Assembly: GCA_034509925.1 (NCBI GenBank)
Contig: CM067538.1
Coordinates: forward strand, 5,001,778-5,065,777
DNA length: 64,000 nt
Direction: 5' to 3'
Source: Hirudinaria manillensis
Lineage: Eukaryota; Annelida; Clitellata; Hirudinida; Hirudinidae
The position numbers and the translations under genes are program-made. Below are positions 26,021 through 44,000 of the stretch, one piece after another (the stretch's first letter is position 1; each line of letters starts with the position of its first letter). Under the pieces are notes generated by a model. That model saw nothing but the letters and a program-made list of their open reading frames with translations, did not search any database and was not told the DNA's origin.

Positions 26021-27999
26021 TAATTTTGACCCGACCCCTACCAGCGTTTTGATTAGGCCATTCTAAGTTCGCTTTTGAAAAAGTTCCGTATTCCCGTTGA
26101 TAAATTCAATAATCACTCACAAAACTGTACTTAATCTGATCATCATTATCATCACTCACCCATTCATCATTATCATCACTGCCTCAAGATGTTCATTTTT
26201 ATGTTATGTTCAGAGGTGTCTTTGTGTAGAATCATTGAACAGAATTATGTTGGTTTATTTTTCCTCTGGTTGTTTTGATCTCAATCTGCAGATGTATTAT
26301 GTTATATATATATATTTTTTAATTATTTATTTGCTTTATTCGATTTCGATAATTTAATAAAATAATTATTTGCATATTTATAATTATAATTTATAATTAT
26401 AGAGCTGTCAGTAAATCATGCTGCCATCACCCCTAGGTGTTTATTTAAAAGTGTAAATTGACGATTTTAAAGGTTTAATTTCGCACAAGACCGAATGGAT
26501 GGCAAATATCCAAAATCTACTCACACAGACAAAAGCGATTTTCAAGGGTGGTGTCGATAATGCAACGTTCACCAGTCATGATTGTAATGTTGCCTGCTCA
26601 TTCACCACCTCAGAACTTAAATCACACATGACCTGACATTAATTTGCCTGCATGGAAGCAGGTCAACAGTTGAAATGAACTTTGGATGCCCATTGGCAAT
26701 TAAAAACTTTCAAAATCAGATTTGTATTCATGTTAGTTAATATTGGTTCTATTGAGTCAGGCATTAATTTCACTTTTTGGTAAATGAAGAATTAAATTAG
26801 CTTTATTTATTATTTAATCAATAATATTTATATATTAATATTATTTAATTAATTAAGACTATGGCCTGCCACATGAAATATGAAAATGTATTCTGACTGC
26901 TTTCAGAAGTAACAGCATCATTGTTATCATCTGGTTGCAATTTTCCTAAACCTGTTCGTCGTTGGTTGACCATAACCACTCAAAACAATAAAAGTACTGC
27001 TACTTTAAGTTTATAGTTAATATTATAATCCTGCCCAACTCAGGATTACTTAACACAGTTTATTTTTAATTGCTGCTTTGCATATTATTAGTGTAGCAAG
27101 CTTAGCAAATAAATACATTCTCGGAAGTTAGCGGCACTTTGGTTATGACGTCACGAGATTTGATAATTCATTTCATGATATCAAGTAACTGTTAAACAAA
27201 TGAACAACTGACACACATACACGCACGCACACACACTTCTTTGACTTTTATTTGCAAATACTTCAATATTACGAATTTGACTAGGAATCAATATATATGT
27301 ACATGAATTGTGTCATTAACTAGTCAAGAGGAGCTGACAATCAAAATGAGACTTCACCTGGAATGTACATTATTGATGGAAAGAGAATGGCATATATAAA
27401 AATAATATTTTTAAGGCTGATCTCCAAAGGCAAGAATGTCAAAGTAAAGCAAGAGAGGAAAAAAAATGGCAGAACAACTAAAGCATTGGCCACAAAACAC
27501 CTCGTCTGCCAAAGAAGATGATAAAGCCTCATCATTATTATTATTATTACAAAAAAAAACGGATCAATAGTGATGATGACAATGATGCTATGCAACTGCA
27601 CCGTAAACCTCTTATCATGTTAACTGATAAAAAAAAATGCTGACTCATTACTAACTCATAACTTAGGAATGTCAAGTGAAATGGTCCAAACAAGGAATAT
27701 GACCATCCCAAACGTTTCATCATAACATTCATTCAATGAACTTGAGAAACTTAAAACTATCGATGACTTGCAAAGAATTAAAGCCTTGCATGGGCGACGC
27801 CCATAATATAACTTAAATATGATCATATTATCTTCTTCAACAGAAAAACCTCTTATCACTGATCAGTGACTGCTGCTATTAAGAACGACCCGATTTGTTT
27901 TGTGTATATATAACTTAAACAAATCCTTGCTATTTAGCTTCAAAATATTGGAAACATTATATCAAACAAAAGGGATTTCTTTTTTTAAAGAATTCCCAG
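26021..27999. other. 3' flanks of PPM1L and the GCK-III kinase; no gene seen
   Basis: The first 340 bp are the likely PPM1L 3'UTR. The rest is AT-rich spacer with a short CA-rich run near 27210-27235. No exon-like frame found on either strand. Confidence 0.5.
26356..26361 (+). terminator. PPM1L poly(A) signal
   Basis: AATAAA hexamer 336 bp after the PPM1L stop codon, in the right orientation and with no better candidate closer. Inferred from motif and position. Confidence 0.5.
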
Positions 28000-34174
<6,175 letters not shown>

Positions 34175-35166
34175 TTTATAGCAGAACAAAAAAATTTGAT
34201 TAAATGAATTTAATTCTAAATAATTTATAAAGCCACTTTAGTTACTCGACAACATTAAATGGCGTTTTTTTTTTTGTTATCCGCTGGCCTGTGCGCGCCT
34301 CACCGATAGTTATCGGGCACAAGATTGTTTACTTCTGCATATTAAAGGTGTTGCAGTGATGTATTATAACAAAAATTTAATTTTACAATTCAAATGTATA
34401 AGTTGTCTAATTGCTGATTGTTTAAACATTAATGTTTATGTCCAAGATAAGTCAATTATAAAGATAATTTTAACCAATAAGTAAGTTGCAAAAGTTCTCG
34501 CTTACTGCAAAAAATAGGCTAGTGAAAATTTTACATATTTTTTGATATGCTTACATAAGTTATAAAAAATCCTATAGTTAAAAAAACAGCACCTGATTCT
34601 GTTAGAATTATTTTTACTGCTGGAGTGAAGGCTATATTTTATTCGTTTTGAGCTCGCTAGGTGACCTCTCTCAGAATCGCTGAACTATTTAAAAATTCAT
34701 GAAATGCCATTGAACCTACAACCCAAAGATTCACGTAGTAAGTCCAATAAAAACAAGATATTGCTTTCTTGATTACCGGAGGTGGCGAATCATATTTAAG
34801 TCTTAAATCTGATATTTACATATATTTCCCTAGATCTGTCACCGTTAAATTTCTATCCAAGTTTTGTCAAGGTGCTCCTTGATTCTACCTCCAATTCCAT
34901 CACTAGCATTATCAACTTCCAATGGTTGTCGTCAAACATTAAAATTGCATGGAAAGTAGGGAAAGATATTTTTAAATTCGTAATTGACAAATGTTTTGAA
35001 GTGAAATTGGGCAAAACGAGTTTAATTCATTTATAAAGCATTCTCTTGAATTATTAAAAATTCCAATTATTGCACATTTTTGGAAGTTAAAAGTAAGAAA
35101 ATAATTTGTGGTCATTTAAGTTGTGATTCATGAATAGAAACCAACGGAAAACACGGGAATTACGCG
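34175..35166. other. Head-to-head intergenic region of the kinase and the ZAP-like gene
   Basis: About 1 kb between two divergent start codons, with no coding sequence. It includes a locally GC-rich patch at 34280-34320 that stands out from the AT-rich surroundings (see the palindrome entry). Confidence 0.55.
34303..34316. promoter_or_regulatory. CCGATA-GT-TATCGG palindrome in the divergent promoter
   Basis: Two perfect 6-bp inverted half-sites separated by 2 bp, 129 bp upstream of the kinase start, inside the only GC-rich patch of this spacer. The symmetry suggests binding by a dimeric factor. No binding factor is assigned. Confidence 0.3.
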
Positions 35167-37754
35167 ATGGATCTGCAAGCAGAAGAAAGTAAGATTTGTT
35201 AATATAATCTTAAACTCATGTAATTCTATTGAGTTGCGGGAATATATTAGACTGAATGAAGGGCAACGGTGATTAGAATATTATAGACAAATTTAGAAGT
35301 CCGATAACCTAATATGTAAACTGTAAAACAGACATTCCTGGTTAAAATACTTGTAGCGTATAATAATATATTATGTCTTTAGACATAAGCAACACTAGCG
35401 TATTTTATTATTTGATCAATTATTATCCCATTTTCTTCAGGCACAATGCAAATATTTAACAAAATTACATTTCTTTTACCTCTGGATTTTATCTTATTGA
35501 AAATTTAAATTAATTTCAAGTCGGTCCGAAGGCTGATAGGATTTTGAAAAAGATGCTTGATGCTCCTTATCATGGAAGAGTGAAATATTCTCATCTATCA
35601 AAGATGTCACCACTTGACTTTCCCAACAAGGATCAATTGGAATTACATAAAATTTGGTTTAATGAAAACAATGCCAATTTTGCCAGTTTTGAGAACAACA
35701 AGGGAAAGGTGTCAATGTATGGCATTAGAGTCAGAGAAGCAAAACTCTGTGCAAAATATTTGACGAAGAGAGAAGGTGAAGTTGATGGAGGCTGTCAAAA
35801 TCCTGACTGTCAGTTGCTTCATCTCTGCACGAGATTCTTGGATGAAAGATGTCTTGGGTGTCACATGAGTCATCAAATTAATGATGAACACAACAGACAA
35901 ATTCTCAATTCAGAATTTTTTAGAAAATTCACTTCTGATGACCAACTCAAAATCATAAAATTATCACAGCCTCAGGTGATTTTTATCAACTTTCTTGGAT
36001 GATTTTCTCAGATCGTAAATTTCTGATTTAATAATATTCTTATCGATTGAGCAATAAGAATCAATAAGAATTGTCAGTTGGTGTGGGAACTTCATGGTTG
36101 TAATTTGTGAAGCAATTTCAATAAATTGAAGAGTGAGTTAGAATATTGGAATTAATTCTATTGCAACAATCTCAATCTAAGGTCTGCCCCTTTTATAACG
36201 AGGATGGCATCTGTAATTACCATGACGACTGCACCCGGCTTCACGTCTGCAGGAAGTTCATACTTGGAAACTGCCCCGATGGACTCACTCAGATATTAGG
36301 AGATGATGAAGCTGCTTCATCCATTGGATGTCCACTGAGTCACTCCCTTGCTTCTAGTCATTCACAACGTTTGCTGCAGAAATTTGGGGTCCAAAACACC
36401 TGTGATGACCTACCAGGAGTTTATTGCCAAATATTAGCACCTATAAAAGTAAAGAAAGTGCCAAGAAATGAGTAATTTTCATTTGATTCACTTCATATTG
36501 ACTTAGATTAACATTCATTCATAGCACAAAAATTATATGTTCAAATTAGACATTTGAAATTTTGATCTGAAAAACTAGAAATTAAAAAATGAAAAAAATT
36601 TGATTAATTTTGTTTTAATTTTATTTTATTAATCTTTAGTCCAGAGAAAATCAAGAAACTTCTTGAAAGCATGAAGGACATTTGGGGAATTTGGGAAACA
36701 AGGGATACATCACGTAGTCCTTCCACAAAGAGGTTGCAAAGAAATCAAATCACTCCAATAATTCCAATTTTTTGGAGTGTTGAGTTCCTTGACAATTGGT
36801 ACGATTTTGATGCAGAGGTGGATGAAAGGATCGAGAATGAATTTTCTGATCCAAATTCTTTGGAAATTGTTGTTCCAGTAATAACGGTTTATTTGTTATT
36901 CCAACTATTCTAGACATTCATTTAATTACCTTAATTCTACCAAAGACACCGAAAGAAATACAAAAGGACCTGCCCGATTACCTGACCTTGAACTTTGATG
37001 AAAAGAAAGCTCACCTGGATATGTCCCAAACCTTGAACATCAAAAGGGAAGAATTTCCAGAGGATCGTTTTGTGTACCTGTGGTATTTCCTTGATGTTGA
37101 CAATCAATGGACTATCTTGGATGAGGTATTGGCTTGTCCTACTATTAATTGCATGCGCTTCCATTAACTCTTTATGAAATTATTTGCAAAAATTAATGAT
37201 GTAATTAATTAACAGCTTTAAATTATCCCCTACTTTCATAGGATTGGTTAATATTTTGTAGAAGCTAGAATATGAAAGCTAGAAGGAATATCACTGAATC
37301 ATGCAATTTTTGTCAAAACTAATAACAGTTGTAAGGTAGAATAAATGTGATTGACTGATGCATAAATATGTAAAAACATAATAAGCTGAATTTGTTAGTA
37401 GCATTTGTTTTAATTAAACTAATGAGTGCCATTCAGTACCTCCTGCCTTGTAACACCTATTAAGTTTAGTTTATCATCTAGCTGTGTTATTGCCATGATT
37501 TTGGTTTTTATTATCGTTAACTTTTTTCAGGTAACCAAGCAGTTCTCAAAATGTAATTTAAAACACATTTGCAAAATTATTTTACAATGCAGAATCATAA
37601 GATCGAAACTGCCTACCAAGACAAGAAGATGAGGGCTTTTATAACATCTGAAGATGGAAAAAAATTCAGAGTGAAATTCTCGGACATGAGTTTGTTGGAT
37701 CGCAATGTGGGAAACACATTCAAAGTCAGGAGAAGACCTTTCCCAGTGCACTGA
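35167..37754 (+). CDS. ZAP/PARP12-like CCCH zinc-finger and WWE protein lacking a PARP domain
   Basis: Exons: 35167-35188, 35521-35975, 36182-36471, 36640-36877, 36946-37125 and 37593-37754, giving 448 residues. The N-terminus looks like the winged-helix-plus-four-finger RNA-binding module of PARP12/ZC3HAV1. The fingers are: Cys84/Cys99/Cys104/His108; Cys110/Cys118/Cys121/His125; CPFYNEDGIC-x5-C-x3-H from Cys161; and CRKFILGNC, then a long insert, then CPLSH. Two WWE-type regions follow: one near 290-370 (IFWSVEFLDNWYDF) and a clearer one at about 379-443 (YLWYFLDVDNQW to KKFRVKFSDMSLL). WWE units bind ADP-ribose. The stop at 37752-37754 is followed by AATAAA at 37901, and no catalytic PARP exon appears before the convergent neighbour. 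The layout resembles the short form of vertebrate ZAP, an antiviral RNA-binding protein; an antiviral role here is inference. Confidence 0.85.
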
Positions 37755-38219
37755 ATGGACCTTTTTTTGGCAAAAATCTTGATAATTATTTATAAAATTC
37801 GTATATTTCAATACTTTGACTTCAAATCATTGTTTAAAGCCTTCTGCTTTATTTCAATTGAATTGTGAAGTGACTGTACAATTTCAAAAAAATATTATTA
37901 AATAAATTCTTTAAATTCTGAAATAAACTAATGTGTCATTTGTTTGTCACAGCATTGAGGAGATTTCCATGACACGTTTGTCTCTAAAAAATAAATCACT
38001 TTTAGAGGGTCGAAAAGCTTGTGCCTGGATGAGAATGCGGTGATGTTGGGAACAGAAAGGGATAAAAAAAAACAAAGTTCACGACGAAGAATTGTACATG
38101 ACATCAAACGCGATTAATTGTGATTAATAAAATTAAGAGATTCCAAATCATAGGAACAGCTTTTTCAAATGGGGAATTAAATAGCCCTTGTAGTAGTAGA
38201 CTTTTTTCTTCTACTTTCT
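37755..38219. other. Convergent 3' flanks, no gene seen
   Basis: Short spacer shared by the 3'UTRs of two tail-to-tail genes. It contains AATAAA at 37901 for the forward gene and TTTATT near 37848 (AATAAA on the reverse strand), so the two transcripts may overlap. Confidence 0.5.
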
Positions 38220-40194
38220 TCAGGCACGTGCCATTCTCCCTCTTCTTACAAAGTTTTTAACCGATTGGAAAGCTCTTCCGAACGTGCTCTTTGGCTTTTT
38301 GACCTTCTTGACCGTCTCCATGGAGATTTTAGCAGGCGTCGGTGGGAGGACTCTAGGGGGTAAGGGGAGTTCTTGTCTTGCTCTCTTGGCTTCCATTAAT
38401 TTGTTCTCTTCGTCGATAACATTCTGATGCCTCTTGAGAATCAGTTTGGCGATTCCTTCGATCGCCTTGCTTTTCATTTCAATCTCTTCCTTCACCTCTG
38501 GTGAAAACCAATCATTTCATATTCAATCAACTTGCAATCCCTGATTAGATATTCTCTTGTAAAGAAAATTCAATATCAATTTTATTCCAAATTAAATGCG
38601 AACGCCAATTGGTCCTAACAATCGACTGATTGATAAAGTAGCTCTAAACTTAAACATGAATAAATAAATTTCATTTCATTAGCTGATATATTGAATAATA
38701 ATTTATTCAACAAAATTAACCAAATTTGACACAAAATTCCTGTGAGTAAAAATGACCGACCTTTCAATGTTTTGGTTGTGGCAGTTTCTTTTGCCGGTGT
38801 CTTCCAAACTGAGGTGTCTGGAGTTTAGATTCGTGAAAGGCACTCGTTATTAAAATTATTGCCTTTAGTAATGATCAAAAGAAACTAATAATAATAGCAG
38901 TATTAGTAATAATAATAACAATAATAATAATAATAATAATAATAACTTTGGAGAAACTCACCGATGAACTTGGGAGCAGATATGGGATACGATGAATCAG
39001 CTATTAGTTCAGGTAAAAGCCAAAAGGTAAGATAAAAAAATCAATTGATTACTTTCAAAGCGACATTGAATGTTACCTGTTCTCTTGCCTTGCCTTTTCA
39101 AGCTGATATCAGCTGTTAATGTTTAAATTTATTTTAAGTAATTATTATTTGAAAATATTAAAGAAGTATTTTTTTTTAAATAAAGAAATGTTCTTAATAC
39201 TAACTTTCACGATAAACTTTTAACTTAATTAATCGTAATGAAACCAAAGTTACGACAAATGATAATAATATTAATTAAGGAAAATAAAGATTAAATTCAT
39301 TTGATTACTATTTGGCTACTGCAAAAATGATAATCGTCACTTAATTCGAAATAAAAAATAAATAACACTCACTTAAAACATAGCGCGTCTTAAGGATTTT
39401 TAAAGCTGATTCAACATCTTCGCACTTGAGACCTTCGAAAAATAAAAACTCAGAACTCTTATGTTATATATATATATATAATAAGTATTGACCGATACTA
39501 ATTATAACTCAATAAATGATATTAACATAATTAATTAATCTCTGCCATCCTTGCCTCGGTGGAATGTATTTGATTCGTTACTGTGATTTTCTTTATTTTC
39601 CACAGCAACCTCGGTCAAGCCATTTTTGTTGTCTTCTTCGATGGAATCATCATTTTCCTCTACGAAGCAATCTTCGTCAGACGATGCATCAGACGAATCC
39701 AGAGATGAGTCCCGAAGCCTTTTGGCCAAAGCCAGGTAATGACCAAAGGCTGAAGTGAATTTGTTGACAGGCGATTTGTTTCCTTTCTCAGATTTCATGT
39801 GCTCTGACAATCCAGAATGGATGCCAGTTGATCGAGTCATCTTGAAGCAACTGCCACTCAGTAAATAAGGATTTTCGTCGTCTGGACTGACTGCTGGAAA
39901 GCGGACGGAAGAGCTTCTATTACTAAATTAAGCACTTAACGAATGGTAGGAGATGTCTACCTGTACCAATTCCAATTCCAGAGTCTTCCGACATAAGAGT
40001 TTTACTTTTCTTAATACGATCGTCGACGTCAAGACTGCTGTCAAAAAGACTTTCGTCGAACTCCAAGTGGGCTTCTGCAAGCACTCAGAAATTAAATGTT
40101 GCGCAGCAGACGATAAAAACAGCAGCGCGAAATAATTGATCAAAAATGAAACTCAATAGTTAAAATTTTAACCTTTTCTGAGCTGGTCCGACAT
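38220..40194 (-). CDS. Unrecognised protein, 305 residues, with KEN motif and basic C-terminus
   Basis: I do not recognise this family. Exons in transcript order: 40194-40173, 40074-39961, 39893-39582, 39432-39373, 39112-39077, 39000-38962, 38817-38761 and 38497-38220. All seven introns are phase 1, two exons are only 36 and 39 nt, and each junction keeps the frame, which supports a real gene. The first third is Ser/Asp-rich (DSSLDVDDR, EDSGIGIG). Then comes a Ser/Asp/Glu tract (SSLDSSDASSDEDC), a KEN motif at 146-148, a short helix (DVESALKILKTRYVL) and a predicted helix EEIEMKSKAIEGIAKLILKR. The tail is proline-rich (LPLPPRVLPPTP) and strongly basic (FVRRGRMARA). KEN boxes mark APC/C substrates, so a cell-cycle protein is possible but unproven. 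It shares a divergent promoter with the kinesin-tail-like gene. Confidence 0.75.
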
Positions 40195-41028
40195 TTTATA
40201 AATTTAAATAATCCTCGAGAATTAATAACAAAACAAATGTCCTTCGTATGACCAGCCTTTTGTTCAAAGAGGAATGGGATCAATAGCCGGAGAGCAGAAG
40301 AGCAGTAGAATCTTGCTGTATCCAAATTCCACAGCTTTGTTGACAAACATAATGTCATTTTATATTTTTAAAAAGCAATTTTATTTAAAAAAAAATTAGA
40401 ACTTTCATACCTCCATGGATACGATTACATATAAATATTTAATTGATAGTAATAATAATGATTATTATTATTATTATTATGATAATAACAATGGTAATAA
40501 TTCAAGGGAAATGGTAAATTATAAAAAGGAGGAGTCTATAAAACTGAACAGCTGAAAACTATTCTGCTTTCTTACTATACTTTATTACCTGAAACTTACG
40601 TAATGATTTGTTTTTGTTTACAATAGCATTAAGATCGCCGGGCAGAATAAGATCTAACAATAAATGTTTCAGCCAACGCATTTTACAACTTTTCGTCTGC
40701 CTTCAAGATAAACATACAACTTAAATTAATTTTCCTCTTATTAGAAGGTTGGATTTGCGTTCAAATGTTGGAGTTGATAATTCATTGACAGGAATATCAA
40801 TCTAGGCTTGTAAAAGCAGAGTTTCTAAGTATTTTGTGCAGCTACATTTCACTTCATAGAAAAAAATATAATAAATAGATCTGTGTACTTTGAATAATAT
40901 CAGTTTATAAGTATATTTCATAGATCATCTAGTGAATAAAATATGAATTAATTGTTGGTAATAATAATTTGAAAACAATTCTGTGACAGGCTTAATGAGA
41001 TTGATAAAAGAATTTTGAAAACATTAAA
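40195..41028. other. Divergent intergenic region
   Basis: Start codons of two divergent genes lie 834 bp apart. A reverse-strand ATG frame with a good donor (40681-40600, MRWLKHLLLDLILPGD...) could be an alternative leader exon of the unknown gene, but I found no partner that keeps the main frame. A short ATT run is at 40461-40479. Confidence 0.4.
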
Positions 41029-44000
41029 ATGGATGCAAGACTAGGAAGGCTTATAGTGGAAGCCAATGAAATCAGTCAGTATCTGAAGAAGGACTATGTA
41101 AGCATTGTTGTTCTTTTTATTAGTCTATTCATAGGTATTTTTGTTTATTATGATAAAGTTAACTTTAAAGTGTATTGTCATAAAGAGGATATGTAGTTAT
41201 TATTATTATTATCATTATTATTATTTCTTAAAGGTATTATTTTAAGTAGCTTCAATTGATTTGAATGCAGGTGTTTTCTACTGACAAAACTGGAGATTCA
41301 ACTAGCAGCACTTATGTTCAGGTGACCAGCAAAAGTCTAAAGATTGATTCAAAGATGTCAATTCCTTTATTCAAGGATAAATTGATCACTTTAAGGAAAC
41401 TCATGTATGAGGTAGGAAAAGAGCTGACCATCAAGTCTAAATTGTATATAGATTACTTGATAATAATAAAGGCCAAATGATAATAATAAAGGCTTGTAAT
41501 TAATACTTTAATTAATACATTAATACTAAATATTTACATTGATTTTGTTTCACATTTAGTGATTGTTATAATAAGAATTTATTAAAATAATAATATTAAA
41601 AACCAAATGCTCGTTGCTCTGAGCAAGATGAGTAATTTCTTCCAATAAATGGTTAACAATCGATATGATTCACCAAAGGCCAACAAACATCAGGTGTTCA
41701 CAGCAGGTATAGCAAAGATGATGATGATGATGGCAAAGGCGATAGTGAAATAGCAATAATACTGGGCAATGATGATGACTGACAGCAAACATTTTACAAG
41801 CTTTTAGTTTTTAAAGTGATTCAAAAATTTGGCAACAAATGAAAGAAAAGGAGAAATATCTGCAACGAGTGGACTGTCATTAAACAATCTGATTTCTCTG
41901 TCGATTCAAGTCTTTTAAGAAATGTTTAAAAAAAAAGAAATAAAAAACATTAATATTTAAAAATCTATGAAATTTTAAGTAGCACTTCAACTTTGTTAAT
42001 TATATATATATATATTATTATTATTATTATATATCAATACAGTACAATATCAATTATATTATTATAAATCAATACAGGATCCATCCGATGCCAGTTTGTC
42101 ACAGGCTGATGAAGTCATTGGTAGAGTTCAGTGCATTGACATCAAAAGCCTTCCAGTAAATCCGACCATTGAAGACAAAATCAATGAAAACATCACTGGA
42201 TCTCAGATCAATATTAATAACTGGTATTTAATTAATTAATATTTACTAATTAATATTAGTTTGTCGATATATGACCTTTATTTGCTATGCAATTAAAGTG
42301 CTTTGTACCCATTTGAAATTTGTAATTGTTCTGATATTGTTTCTTAATCATGATAATATCTGAAAGTAAATATTTGACATGAATAAATCTATTGTCCTTT
42401 CCAGACTGCATGTCTCTGCATATTTATTCTGCTTTCTTTACTAACTTATTTGTTTGAATTATTTATGTTGCACTAATTGGTACTGGAATCTACTTTAAGC
42501 ATATTATAATTGTTATTATTATTATATTTTATTACTATGTTATTGTTATTACATAAAATTTGAAACCATTAAACAGTTCCAGCAGTCAGTCGACCAAAAC
42601 TCTCCCCGACAACATACCCCGAAGAACCATCAAAAGCACGAGATCCGAGGAGAAGTGCGGCATCAAGGAAGACAAGAACTCGACCAATTCCACTGGAAAA
42701 CTTTACTCAGAAAATGGTTCTCAAGAGGTTTCCATGAACGGAAAAACGTTTAATTCGAGCTTCGTTAGCAGCCTGGACAAGCAAGGTGGAGGATTTATCG
42801 TGATGTATTTTGATTTTGATTGCCAAAAGCTTTTATTTAATTTTGCCTTTTTAATTCCTACATTTAGAATTCTTCACTTGATTTTTCAAAATTATTTTGA
42901 AATTAATTTTATAAATAAAGATAGAAAGATTTACAAAGGCATTAAAAATAGTTTACCAATTAATGAGAACCTCAGTCATTTGTGGTGAATAACAAAATGT
43001 GTTCTCTTTATTTACATCCATTTAGACCAGCTGTCATCCTTTCCTAGAATGATTAACTAACATTTATTTGTAAATGACATAATTTGTGAAAATTAAAAAT
43101 ATTTAATGATGTAATGGCAGATAAATGGAAACCTAAAGAACTTCCAAGGAAAAGATCTCTCAGAAAATTTCAAGATTTTCCGGAACCCACTGGTTCGTTC
43201 AACTGCAAAACATCTGAACCCATCCTTCCTGTTTGCCAGAATAAAGTCGAAGAAGTTCAAAATGCTGACAGGAATTCCGATCCGGGTCTGCAAACATTCC
43301 TGAAAGCCTGCAGTGCTGCAACATCTAACATTGAGAAGAACATTCAAGGTTCAATGCTTTGGGATTCTAAATATTTTGATTGATTTAATGTCACTAAAGC
43401 CAGCAGAAAGGAATTTTTCATACTATGGTTTCATACTTTGGCCAGTGGAAGATTTTCTTTAAGGCATATAATATTGTAATAACCCAGTGTCCTCAAACTA
43501 ATTATGGAAGGTCAGGTTTGTTGAAAGTGTTCAGATGCCTTGGATGATGCACGATGCTTCAAATGTCTAAGTCTTGAAATCTGCTGTTTCTCTAACTCTC
43601 GCTCTGCTTTCCGAGATAAATCTATTTGTCGAGATTTGTAACCAAAGAGTCTGGATAGTACCAATTAATTAATTCTCAAATTATATTGCCACTCAATTTA
43701 ATTAATTACTAAATTAATTAATCAGCAATATAATTTTAATTATTCTTCAATTATCTGGATCCAGGGATCCAACAATATATATAAAGCATTAATATAGTCA
43801 TATTAATAATGTGCTGGTTAGAAATTTTCATACTTACTTCCAATCTTTCAGACAATTCTTGCGATTTGACATTAAGTGCAAGAAGTTTAAGATCAGTAAC
43901 TGAATTATATGAGGTTATTACAACATTCAAGAAGTCACAGAGTGCAAGTTAGTTGCATGCTGATTTGTTATTATAATTGCATTATAATTATTATAAGCAA

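Noticed and set aside
36472-36477. Stop codon at the end of exon 3 of the ZAP-like gene
   Set aside because: The GAGTAA includes a good donor (GA|GTAATT); splicing to 36640 keeps the frame and leads into the WWE region, so the stop is intronic.
40600-40681. Reverse-strand exon beginning MRWLKHLLLDLILPGD
   Set aside because: It has a good donor, but every acceptor I tried either changes the frame of the unknown gene or hits a stop in its third exon. At best it is a leader exon.
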